A stretch of 29,238 nt of DNA from Nemertoderma westbladi (lineage: Eukaryota > Xenacoelomorpha > Nemertodermatida > Nemertodermatidae), in contig JAUCBJ010007840.1 of NCBI GenBank assembly GCA_032718475.1, positions 1 through 29,238 on the forward strand. Reading direction: 5' to 3'. Below the pieces are notes generated by a model that was given only the letters and a program-made list of their open reading frames with translations, did not search any database and was not told where the DNA came from. Shown piece after piece: positions 20,701 to 29,148 of the stretch; within the stretch, counting starts at the first letter, position 1; every line of letters starts with the position of its first letter. The position numbers and the translations under genes were made by a program.

Positions 20701-23700
20701 AAGTCCACCAACTGGGTCCCACAGGTTAGTCTATTCTACAAGAGTCAGAAGTCCACCAACTGGGTCCCACAGGTTAGTCTATTCTACAAGAGTCAGAAGT
20801 CCACCAACTGGGTCCCACAGGTTAGTCTATTCTACAAGAGTCAGAAGTCCACCAACTGGGTCCCACAGGTTAGTCTATTCTACAAGAGTCAGAAGTCCAC
20901 CAACTGGGTCCCACAGGTTAATCTATTCTACAAGAGTCAGAAGTCCACCAACTGGGTCCCACAGGTTAGTCTATTCTACAAGAGTCAGAAGTCCACCAAC
21001 TGGGTCCCACAGGTTAGTCTATTCTACAAGAGTCAGAAGTCCACCAACTGGGTCCCACAGGTTAGTCTATTCTACAAGAGTCAGAAGTCCACCAACTGGG
21101 TCCCACAGGTTAGTCTATTCTACAAGAGTCAGAAGTCCACCAACTGGGTCCCACAGGTTAGTCTATTCTACAAGAGTCAGAAGTCCACCAACTGGGTCCC
21201 ACAGGTTAGTCTATTCTACAAGAGTCAGAAGTCCACCAACTGGGTCCCACAGGTTAGTCTATTCTACAAGAGTCAGAAGTCCACCAACTGGGTCCCACAG
21301 GTTAGTCTATTCTACAAGAGTCAGAAGTCCACCAACTGGGTCCCACAGGTTAGTCTATTCTACAAGAGTCAGAAGTCCACCAACTGGGTCCCACAGGTTA
21401 GTCTATTCTACAAGAGTCAGAAGTCCACCAACTGGGTCCCACAGGTTAGTCTATTCTACAAGAGTCAGAAGTCCACCAACTGGGTCCCACAGGTTAGTCT
21501 ATTCTACAAGAGTCAGAAGTCCACCAACTGGGTCCCACAGGTTAGTCTATTCTACAAGAGTCAGAAGTCCACCAACTGGGTCCCACAGGTTAGTCTATTC
21601 TACAAGAGTCAGAAGTCCACCAACTGGGTCCCACAGGTTAGTCTATTCTACAAGAGTCAGAAGTCCACCAACTGGGTCCCACAGGTTAGTCTATTCTACA
21701 AGAGTCAGAAGTCCACCAACTGGGTCCCACAGGTTAGTCTATTCTACAAGAGTCAGAAGTCCACCAACTGGGTCCCACAGGTTAGTCTATTCTACAAGAG
21801 TCAGAAGTCCACCAACTGGGTCCCACAGGTTAATCTATTCTACAAGAGTCAGAAGTCCACCAACTGGGTCCCACAGGTTAGTCTATTCTACAAGAGTCAG
21901 AAGTCCACCAACTGGGTCCCACAGGTTAGTCTATTCTACAAGAGTCAGAAGTCCACCAACTGGGTCCCACAGGTTAGTCTATTCTACAAGAGTCAGAAGT
22001 CCACCAACTGGGTCCCACAGGTTAGTCTATTCTACAAGAGTCAGAAGTCCACCAACTGGGTCCCACAGGTTAGTCTATTCTACAAGAGTCAGAAGTCCAC
22101 CAACTGGGTCCCACAGGTTAGTCTATTCTACAAGAGTCAGAAGTCCACCAACTGGGTCCCACAGGTTAGTCTATTCTACAAGAGTCAGAAGTCCACCAAC
22201 TGGGTCCCACAGGTTAGTCTATTCTACAAGAGTCAGAAGTCCACCAACTGGGTCCCACAGGTTAGTCTATTCTACAAGAGTCAGAAGTCCACCAACTGGG
22301 TCCCACAGGTTAATCTATTCTACAAGAGTCAGAAGTCCACCAACTGGGTCCCACAGGTTAGTCTATTCTACAAGAGTCAGAAGTCCACCAACTGGGTCCC
22401 ACAGGTTAGTCTATTCTACAAGAGTCAGAAGTCCACCAACTGGGTCCCACAGGTTAGTCTATTCTACAAGAGTCAGAAGTCCACCAACTGGGTCCCACAG
22501 GTTAGTCTATTCTACAAGAGTCAGAAGTCCACCAACTGGGTCCCACAGGTTAGTCTATTCTACAAGAGTCAGAAGTCCACCAACTGGGTCCCACAGGTTA
22601 GTCTATTCTACAAGAGTCAGAAGTCCACCAACTGGGTCCCACAGGTTAGTCTATTCTACAAGAGTCAGAAGTCCACCAACTGGGTCCCACAGGTTAGTCT
22701 ATTCTACAAGAGTCAGAAGTCCACCAACTGGGTCCCACAGGTTAGTCTATTCTACAAGAGTCAGAAGTCCACCAACTGGGTCCCACAGGTTAGTCTATTC
22801 TACAAGAGTCAGAAGTCCACCAACTGGGTCCCACAGGTTAGTCTATTCTACAAGAGTCAGAAGTCCACCAACTGGGTCCCACAGGTTAGTCTATTCTACA
22901 AGAGTCAGAAGTCCACCAACTGGGTCACACAGGTTAGTCTATTCTACAAGAGTCAGAAATCCACCAACTGGGTCACACAGGTTAGTCTATTCTACAAGAG
23001 TCAGAAGTCCACCAACTGGGTCCCACAGGTTAGTCTATTCTACAAGAGTCAGAAGTCCACCAACTGGGTCACACAGGTTAGTCTATTCTACAAGAGTCAG
23101 AAGTCCACCAACTGGGTCCCACAGGTTAGTCTATTCTACAAGAGTCAGAAGTCCACCAACTGGGTCCCACAGGTTAGTCTATTCTACAAGAGTCAGAAGT
23201 CCACCAACTGGGTCCCACAGGTTAGTCTATTCTACAAGAGTCAGAAATCCACCAACTGGGTCCCACAGGTTAGTCTATTCTACAAGAGTCAGAAGTCCAC
23301 CAACTGGGTCCCACAGGTTAGTCTATTCTACAAGAGTCAGAAGTCCACCAACTGGGTCCCACAGGTTAGTCTATTCTACAAGAGTCAGAAATCCACCAAC
23401 TGGGTCACACAGGTTAGTCTATTCTACAAGAGTCAGAAGTCCACCAACTGGGTCCCACAGGTTAGTCTATTCTACAAGAGTCAGAAGTCCACCAACTGGG
23501 TCCCACAGGTTAGTCTATTCTACAAGAGTCAGAAGTCCACCAACTGGGTCCCACAGGTTAGTCTATTCTACAAGAGTCAGAAGTCCACCAACTGGGTCCC
23601 ACAGGTTAATCTATTCTACAAGAGTCAGAAGTCCACCAACTGGGTCCCACAGGTTAGTCTATTCTACAAGAGTCAGAAATCCACCAACTGGGTCACACAG

Positions 23701-25725
23701 GTTAGTCTATTCTACAAGAGTCAGAAGTCCACCAACTGGGTCCCACAGGTTAATCTATTCTACAAGAGTCAGAAGTCCACCAACTGGGTCCCACAGGTTA
23801 GTCTATTCTACAAGAGTCAGAAATCCACCAACTGGGTCACACAGGTTAGTCTATTCTACAAGAGTCAGAAGTCCACCAACTGGGTCCCACAGGTTAATCT
23901 ATTCTACAAGAGTCAGAAGTCCGCCAACTGGGTCACACAGGTTAGTCTATTCTACAAGAGTCAGAAATCCACCAACTGGGTCACACAGGTTAGTCTATTC
24001 TACAAGAGTCAGAAGTCCACCAACTGGGTCCCACAGGTTAATCTATTCTACAAGAGTCAGAAGTCCACCAACTGGGTCCCACAGGTTAGTCTATTCTACA
24101 AGAGTCAGAAGTCCACCAACTGGGTCCCACAGGTTAATCTATTCTACAAGAGTCAGAAGTCCACCAACTGGGTCCCACAGGTTAATCTATTCTACAAGAG
24201 TCAGAAGTCCACCAACTGGGTCCCACAGGTTAATCTATTCTACAAGAGTCAGAAGTCCACCAACTGGGTCCCACAGGTTAGTCTATTCTACAAGAGTCAG
24301 AAGTCCACCAACTGGGTCCCACAGGTTAGTCTATTCTACAAGAGTCAGAAGTCCACCAACTGGGTCCCACAGGTTAGTCTATTCTACAAGAGTCAGAAGT
24401 CCACCAACTGGGTCCCACAGGTTAGTCTATTCTACAAGAGTCAGAAGTCCACCAACTGGGTCCCACAGGTTAATCTATTCTACAAGAGTCAGAAGTCCAC
24501 AACTGGGTCCCACAGGTTAGTCTATTCTACAAGAGTCAGAAGTCCACCAACTGGGTCCCACAGGTTAGTCTATTCTACAAGAGTCAGAAGTCCACCAACT
24601 GGGTCCCACAGGTTAGTCTATTCTACAAGAGTCAGAAGTCCACCAACTGGGTCCCACAGGTTAGTCTATTCTACAAGAGTCAGAAGTCCACCAACTGGGT
24701 CCCACAGGTTAATCTATTCTACAAGAGTCAGAAGTCCACCAACTGGGTCACACAGGTTAGTCTATTCTACAGGAGTCAGAAATCCACCAACTCGGTCCTA
24801 CAGCACTGCAGGTCATGTATTATACAATTACAGCACCTCGACTTACTCACTATAATATATTTAAACTTTTCTCCACCTTTAGGTATCGAAGAGGAGCAAG
24901 GTATGTGTCTGCTAACCCCCAATGTTATTAACCAATACCTGTTCCTGGTTCTCTGGTTCGCAATGGTGTTTACCATCATTACAAACACTATATCGTTGAC
25001 TATAACCCCGCTCTCCATGTGTTGCGTTAAATTCTCATACGGGAGATTTCGAGCACATTCATTATTACCAGAAAATGAAACAATATGGTTAATATACAGG
25101 TGTGATATAATTATCTAACAACTACGCAGTCCTTAAAGGGACATCATACAGTACGTTATACCACGCGGCAATAGCTAACGACCGCGGAGCACGAGTTATA
25201 GCTACTATGGGAGTTATCACGGGCCCCAGGCTAGCTACCACCCGGCTCCGTGAGCCTACACTTTAAACTTTTATAAAATGTTGAATTATATAATGACATT
25301 TATATTTTAAATAACATTTTTGTAACTAAACTTTTCGACCACTACAATACAGTATATTGTAGTATACATATATAGAGCAATATATGCATGCAAAATTTTT
25401 AAGTAATTAATAGGAGACGTAACTTATATATTTGTGTTTAAACATGAAATTTTAACTAAATATTTCGCAAAATGCCGAATTAATAATTAATTTCTTGTAA
25501 TCAGTGCATCATCACAATGCTTGTATTATTGCAACACATATGTATTTGTTTCAACTTAGGGAGGTCGGAGCTAGTGGACGCATTGTGCTCAACATGGTCG
25601 GCAACAGTTGTAAACCCAAACTGTTTGAAGATGTCATGGACAAACTGGTAACAAAGATGAAAGACACCAGAGTTCTAGTAAACAGAATACGGGTTGTAAA
25701 GAAAACAACAACTGTTGCAGTTTAA
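17615..25725 (+). CDS. Innexin gap-junction protein, partial, six exons
   Basis: Spliced gene for an innexin, a four-pass membrane protein forming gap-junction channels in invertebrates. Exons, all with AG/GT borders and matching phases: 17615-17740, 17847-18088, 18880-19044, 19929-20052, 24883-25099, 25560-25725 (stop TAA). The joined exons give about 345 residues against a usual 350-450; the N-terminus and first membrane segment are missing upstream. In order: extracellular loop 1 with DYCWSQGLYT, PPCF and VVCPRLDD; membrane segment 2 with IYHLWYQWVPFYFFV; cytoplasmic loop; membrane segment 3 (IFIKSIYLTVSLTTFYF); loop 2 with Cys in VACEI and GMCLL; membrane segment 4 (NQYLFLVLWFAMVF); cytoplasmic tail. 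The YQWVPF signature and paired loop cysteines identify the family. Loop 2 is of flatworm type. Intron 4 is almost wholly a 48-bp array repeating the exon 4 donor. Confidence 0.92.
17847..18088 (+). CDS. Innexin exon 2 (loop 1 end, membrane segment 2)
   Basis: Acceptor TTCTGTTTAG; donor AACAAG|GTAAAA. Encodes GFQTKDGRQVVCPRLDD, then THE family signature in IYHLWYQWVPFYF, PYLLYKVWGMAEIKKVLEML and the start of the cytoplasmic loop (DETATEKSVNK). It ends in phase 0. The donor is the first of four tandem near-copies. Confidence 0.9.
18079..18165 (+). repeat. Four tandem copies of the exon 2 splice donor
   Basis: Near-copies of CGTGAACAAGGTAAAA start at 18079, 18101, 18123 and 18142. Copies 1 and 3 keep a good donor, AACAAG|GTAAAA (cuts after 18088 and 18132). 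Copy 2 reads ACATGTTA and copy 4 AAGAGTAA. Use of copy 3 would add 44 bases with an in-frame TAA at 18118, so copy 1 must be used for full-length protein. Confidence 0.8.
18166..18879 (+). other. Rest of innexin intron 2
   Basis: A-rich intron sequence with small repeats (ATAAAGCGT twice near 18232-18250). A 52-codon ATG frame at 18552-18710 has a hydrophobic core but no other support. Confidence 0.5.
18880..19044 (+). CDS. Innexin exon 3 (membrane segment 3)
   Basis: Begins in phase 0 after ATTTAATAG and ends at TTTAAG|GTAAGC, exactly 55 codons. Encodes VAAWLYITMRSYIRSPN, a basic stretch, then the hydrophobic IFIKSIYLTVSLTTFYF and SLMFK, matching the AAxWL...MF block of innexins. It has no ATG-defined frame of its own and is missed by simple frame searches. 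Confidence 0.88.
19045..19928 (+). other. Innexin intron 3
   Basis: AT-rich intron between GTAAGC and TATCTTAG. It contains short local duplications (AAGACTTTTGAAGACTTTTA near 19230; AAATTTCGGAA near 19149 and 19172). No exon or RNA gene seen. Confidence 0.6.
19929..20052 (+). CDS. Innexin exon 4 (extracellular loop 2)
   Basis: Acceptor TTTATCTTAG; donor CCCACAG|GTTAGT. Encodes VGDFLTYGYDWAVALRMG, then FPKMVACEIRHWGPT, ending in phase 1. The frame is different from the long repeat frames that overlap it, and reaches TAG at the second codon past the splice site. This exon's last ~10 bases and the donor are the seed of the 48-bp array. Confidence 0.9.
20043..24801 (+). repeat. 48-bp array carrying ~99 copies of innexin splice donor
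   Basis: Tandem array of a 48-bp unit whose parts are GGTCCCACAG (end of exon 4), GTTAGT (donor), CTATTCTACAAGAGTC and AGAAGTCCACCAACTG. The first donor GT is at 20053 and the last at 24756; with one 47-bp unit near 24500 this spacing equals 98 periods, giving 99 donor copies if all units are regular, as they appear. Fourteen units carry GTTAAT (donor +5 G to A). Others carry TCACACAG or AGAAATCC. The last partial unit reads GGTCCTACAGCA, with no GT. Variants concentrate after about 22920; the left part is almost uniform. Confidence 0.97.
24883..25099 (+). CDS. Innexin exon 5 (loop 2 end, membrane segment 4)
   Basis: Acceptor TTTCTCCACCTTTAG... as read at 24868-24882; donor ATACAG|GTGTGA. 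Its first two bases join the last base of exon 4 to give Gly, reading IEEEQGMCLLTPNVINQYLF, then a hydrophobic segment LVLWFAMVFTIITNTISLT and a tail with ENETIWLIY. Ends in phase 2. Confidence 0.9.
25133..25266. repeat. Possible small TTAA-flanked insertion in intron 5
   Basis: A GC-rich patch of about 130 bp in an AT-rich intron, bounded by TTAAAGGG at the left and, read inward from the right, TTAAAGTG. TTAA flanks and similar ends suggest a small non-autonomous DNA transposon, but the inverted ends are only about 8 bases. Confidence 0.25.
25560..25725 (+). CDS. Innexin exon 6 (C-terminus)
   Basis: Acceptor TTTCAACTTAG. The first base completes Arg, then EVGASGRIVLNMVGNS, KLFEDVMDKLVTKM and a basic tail ending KKTTTVAV and TAA. 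The GRIVL...N block corresponds to the G-x-x-L-R-L-I region near the end of innexins. Confidence 0.85.
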
Positions 25726-25747
25726 ACTGTAAATCAAACTTTAGATA

Positions 25748-25753
25748 AATAAA
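25748..25753 (+). terminator. Innexin poly(A) signal
   Basis: AATAAA, 23 bases after the innexin stop codon, in the right orientation and the only canonical hexamer close by. Confidence 0.6.
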
Positions 25754-25866
25754 CTAATTTATTCCAGCTGATTCAATGTATTAAATTAACGGATTTGCTA
25801 CGATATATTTTTTTTTTAATTGAAAACAAAGGACAACGAAAAATATATTTAACCTGCATCTCTTAT

Positions 25867-25965
25867 ATGGCACGTAACACTTTAAGACGAAAAACGTGGT
25901 CAAAACATAAAGTTTTCAAATGCATGACATTTATTATACATATTTCGAAAGCTCAAAATTTTCTC
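25867..25965 (+). repeat. Left arm of inverted-repeat pair
   Basis: Begins ATGGCACGTAACACTTTAAG, whose reverse complement lies at 27708-27728 (21 bases exact). Similarity continues inward with gaps (TGGTCAAA, TTCGAAAGCT) for about 100 bp. Probably one end of a DNA transposon or one of two oppositely oriented copies of a short element. Confidence 0.6.
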
Positions 25966-26715
25966 TTTTTTTTAGTGCTAATCAGAGATAAAGCTGAATT
26001 AAGACAGGACAAACTAAAAAATAAAATGTGGTAAAATTTTAAGAATCCGTCTCCCAAATTACAAATCGCAGACAAGTCTACGCTTGACAAGACTACATTT
26101 GTAATCTTTTATAACTTCCAAGACTAAGACTACATTGTAACCTTGGTAACTTGCTTATTTCCCCCAATATGTTATCTTGGAATGTAATGTGAACAGTGTT
26201 AATACGGTAAGGTACTACACATAAAAGTTAAAAATTCATCGTCTTTAATTAAGGTACAGAATATTTCATCTTTAAACCCTACGTTACATACGTAACTGTT
26301 CATTCACTACACTATTACTGACAGCCTAAATCAAACAACTACCACTAACGTAACAGACACTACATAAATTATACGACATAATGAAATTTGTTACTATAAT
26401 GCTACTATAACTAATTTGCTGCTTTAATACTGTACCCCCCCCCCCCCCCCCCCCCCGTCCTGTACGCCTATGGGATTATTGTTGACAAGTTGCGTATTTC
26501 ATATCATATATTCATATACTGTCCAACAATTCATATACAGTATTCACGAAATCATTGTTACAAGACTACCATATTTAGGGACAAACCACTCAATATTTGC
26601 CAAGTCTACTTTGATAAGACTACTTTTTTTTATACTGTAGTCTTGGACCAGCATAACCGGTGATTTTTAAGGATAGTCTCTGCATTTTTTTTATAGGGTT
26701 TAATTTTGATTTCCA
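25966..26715. other. AT-rich interior between inverted repeats, left part
   Basis: No gene supported. Several copies of CAAGTCTAC / CAAGACTAC occur at about 26083-26140 and 26560-26645, plus one inverted (GTAGTCTTGG). Contains the poly-C tract at 26435. Confidence 0.4.
26435..26456. repeat. Poly-C tract (22 C)
   Basis: Uninterrupted C run between CTGTA and GTCCTG. Confidence 0.9.
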
Positions 26716-27115
26716 AGGAACAGGTTGTCTCTATATATCGCGTCAGGTATTAAATCACATCAGGGATCCCATTGAGAGACTGATCCGTGGAAATCAGAAT
26801 GGGTTACGTAAAGGTCGTGGGACCATGGAGCCCATTTTGGCACTTAGAAGGATAATTTGAAGAGTTATCAAAAAAAAAAGACAGGCATCTGGCTGTTATC
26901 CAGTGCAAAATCTTGTACTGTACTTTGGCAACTCATGGAGTGAATAAACATGGTGGACAGCCCATGACTTTCTTGAGACGTATCTTAAAGGACACTGGCC
27001 TTGAAGATGCGGATGATCTAGCAAATGTCATGGGTGATAGGGAGTTGTGGCGGCGCAATTTTGTCGACAAGCCGGCACAGCATTCTTAAAAATGCAGCTG
27101 CAATGCAGCATGCCG
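26716..27115 (+). mobile_element. Internally deleted LINE, copy B
   Basis: Joins the start of a LINE reverse transcriptase (VLNHIRDPIERLIRGNQNG, then RGTMEPILALRRII) directly to its C-terminal tail (HGVNKHGGQPMTFLRR ... MGDRELWRRNFVDKPAHS and stop), losing the whole catalytic palm. One extra T near 26857 shifts frame; after it one frame stays open across the junction near 26890-26935 to the natural stop. The tail and 3' sequence GCAGCTGCAATGCAGC match copy A at 15620-15815 almost base for base, so both belong to one family. Confidence 0.85.
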
Positions 27116-27624
27116 ATCCTAGTAGTATAATTCGCGTTGTTGTAATAAACTTTATCCCAAATTCATACCGCTAATAGATATATTTTGGAAGGTTCCACGG
27201 AATAGAACATAACATTTTAGTATCGAAAAATTATATATGAAATATAAGACTGAAATTTCAAGATATAATTTTTTTATGCAAAGAAGTGGTTACAGAGGGT
27301 TTTTCAACACATAGAATTTCCTTACTCTATATACTTGGGTTTATGCAAATGTACTGCAAGAAGTTTTACTGAACTGCAAATTATGAGGATCACATAGGTA
27401 TGTGGGGCGAGCCACGAAGTGAGCTGAAGCCTTACCTAATATAATAATATATTAATATATTTGCATAAACTTGTTTATAATCCCTTCGTTTTCCAATCTA
27501 TTATTGGCAATTATATTGACAAGTCTACGTATTTATGTATTTTGGGATTTACTTTATCATGTTGTGTATAATTAAATTTGTGCTACAATTTTACAATTTA
27601 TATATGTTAAAGATCAAAAAATTA
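27116..27624. other. AT-rich spacer, no gene seen
   Basis: AT-rich. Contains GGGGCGAGCCACGAAGTGAG near 27402, part of which (GGGGCGAGCCA) recurs at 27842. No supported gene or RNA. Confidence 0.35.
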
Positions 27625-27728
27625 GCTTTCGAACGATTCTTGAATGACAGAAATCCGTTTAGCGGTTCAAATTTTACAACTTTGACCAAAATCTTGGACA
27701 TTTAATTTCTTAAAGTGTTACGTGCCAT
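27625..27728 (-). repeat. Right arm of inverted-repeat pair
   Basis: Ends TCTTAAAGTGTTACGTGCCA, the reverse complement of the start of 25867-25965. About 1.75 kb lies between the arms, including LINE copy B and a poly-C tract. Confidence 0.6.
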
Positions 27729-27991
27729 AATAGTTAAAATAGTTAGTTAAATGTAATTTACTAAAAACAATTAATCAATATATCATATGTATAATAATAA
27801 TGTTTTATTTTATACTTCGGATACAAAACTATTTGTCTCATGGGGCGAGCCAATTTATTACCGCATGGTCTATTTATTGTAGATGATGAGTGCAGAATAT
27901 TATTTCACAGGGAAAAACGGTTTGACTTTCATTCTTCTTATTTATTCTACATGCAAGAAAGGATTTTGTGACGTCCAAGGCCTGAAAAATA

Positions 27992-28118
27992 CCCCCCCCC
28001 CCCCCCCCCCCCGTGTAACTTCCCCTCCCCCCCCCCCCCCCTGTGTAACTCCCCCCCCCCCCTGTGTAACTTCCCTCAACCCCCCCCCCCCCCCCCCCCC
28101 CTGTGTAACATCCCTCCA
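27992..28118. repeat. Poly-C minisatellite with TGTGTAACTTCCC spacers
   Basis: Four C runs (about 21, 15, 12 and 22 bases) separated by near-identical spacers GTGTAACTTCCC, TGTGTAACT, TGTGTAACTTCCCTCAA and TGTGTAACATCCC. The complementary strand is a series of long G runs and should be able to form G-quadruplexes. The proline- or glycine-rich open frames over it are by-products. Confidence 0.9.
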
Positions 28119-28654
28119 CTCCACCCCTAAACCCCTCCCCCCAAAGCGATTAAAATTTAAACCTATCTATCAAAAATCGTCGCAAATCAGCTGATTACGC
28201 GCAAAATCCAACTGTAACCTAAACTATTAAATCTCGTTTGGGTCAAAATCACTAAAAGTGGCCAAAACTATACAAAAACATTTGACACGCCGTAACTTTT
28301 GACTTTCCCAATCGATTCCAATAATTTATATTTTAAAATGACCGGCAATTTTTGGTGTTATTGACACCATTATTTTGCAACGCTACCTTGTTTTTCAGAA
28401 TATCTGCGCGAATTCGAAAAAACATAGATTTTTCAGTTTAAACACTCAACATGTAAGTTAAAGGCATTTAAATTTCATAATATTGACGAAACAGATATGT
28501 TGATATCTATATACCATTTGAAAGAGCTTAAATTCTGCAGAAGCTAATTAATATAAGCATTAGACATTTTATTTGTTTTTTTTTGCCAATTGCATGTTAG
28601 TATATTCATGTTGGTAGTCGGTCAGTTATGAAGTCGGGGTGTGTCGCTTGCTTG

Positions 28655-28672
28655 CCCCCCCCCCCCCCCCCC
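28655..28672. repeat. Poly-C tract (18 C)
   Basis: C run between GCTTG and GGCCG, the sixth or seventh long C run in the window. Confidence 0.9.
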
Positions 28673-29045
28673 GGCCGTTTGTGCCTCCAAATTGTATAAA
28701 TTAAATTCATTTCTAGGAGTAACTCTATTATTAATTATATTTTCAAGGAATTTGTGCTGTGTAGCAGCAACTCTAGTATAACTAAAAATACGAAATATTA
28801 TTGTAGAGGTAATAGATAGATAGGTACGAGTACATACGGAAGTCTACATAAGTATATTTCGTACCTCAATTAATAATAACAAACAAACGCAGAAAACGGA
28901 CGAAGAAATTTACAAAGTCCAGAAATAATAGGAATTAAAGCCAAACAAACAAAAACTATATTTTGTTTTGTTACTTTCTATTTGTACAATTGTTTATTTA
29001 TGAATAGCTACGTAATAGTATAATGTGTTATTCAAAAACTTTATA

Positions 29046-29051
29046 TTTATT
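29046..29051 (-). terminator. Possible poly(A) signal of histone H3
   Basis: AATAAA on the minus strand about 100 bases past the histone stop codon. No replication-type histone stem-loop (GGCTCTTTTCAGAGCC pattern) is seen between them. Confidence 0.4.
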
Positions 29052-29148
29052 TAGAATAAAATATAACTTTTAAAACCAGTTTTACTAGAAATAAACAAAT
29101 ACGAGTCGATGTTTTCTGATACATAAACGTCTAAAACTGTGCGGGTCC

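Larger units (their letters stand above)
28119..29148. other. AT-rich spacer downstream of histone H3
   Basis: No gene seen. Contains an 18-base poly-C tract at 28655-28672 and a small palindrome GGTGTTATTGACACC near 28354. The part next to 29148 is the 3' untranslated region of the histone gene. Confidence 0.4.

Noticed and set aside
20043-24801. CRISPR-like array
   Set aside because: Units are contiguous and identical with no variable spacers, and the setting is a spliced animal gene.
19948-24855. A 1635-codon open frame of a 16-residue repeat (VPQVSLFYKSQKSTNW) and an overlapping 1520-codon frame (GSHRLVYSTRVRSPPT)
   Set aside because: The 48-bp unit is a multiple of 3, so any stop-free unit frame stays open. 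Both frames differ from the innexin frame, and the sequence is explained as intron 4 built from repeated splice donors. No independent promoter or start context is seen.
25795-26034. 79-codon frame as a gene
   Set aside because: AT-rich composition-driven frame overlapping the left arm of the inverted repeat; no motif.
27874-28194. Proline-rich and glycine-rich frames on both strands
   Set aside because: Direct translation of poly-C/poly-G runs.
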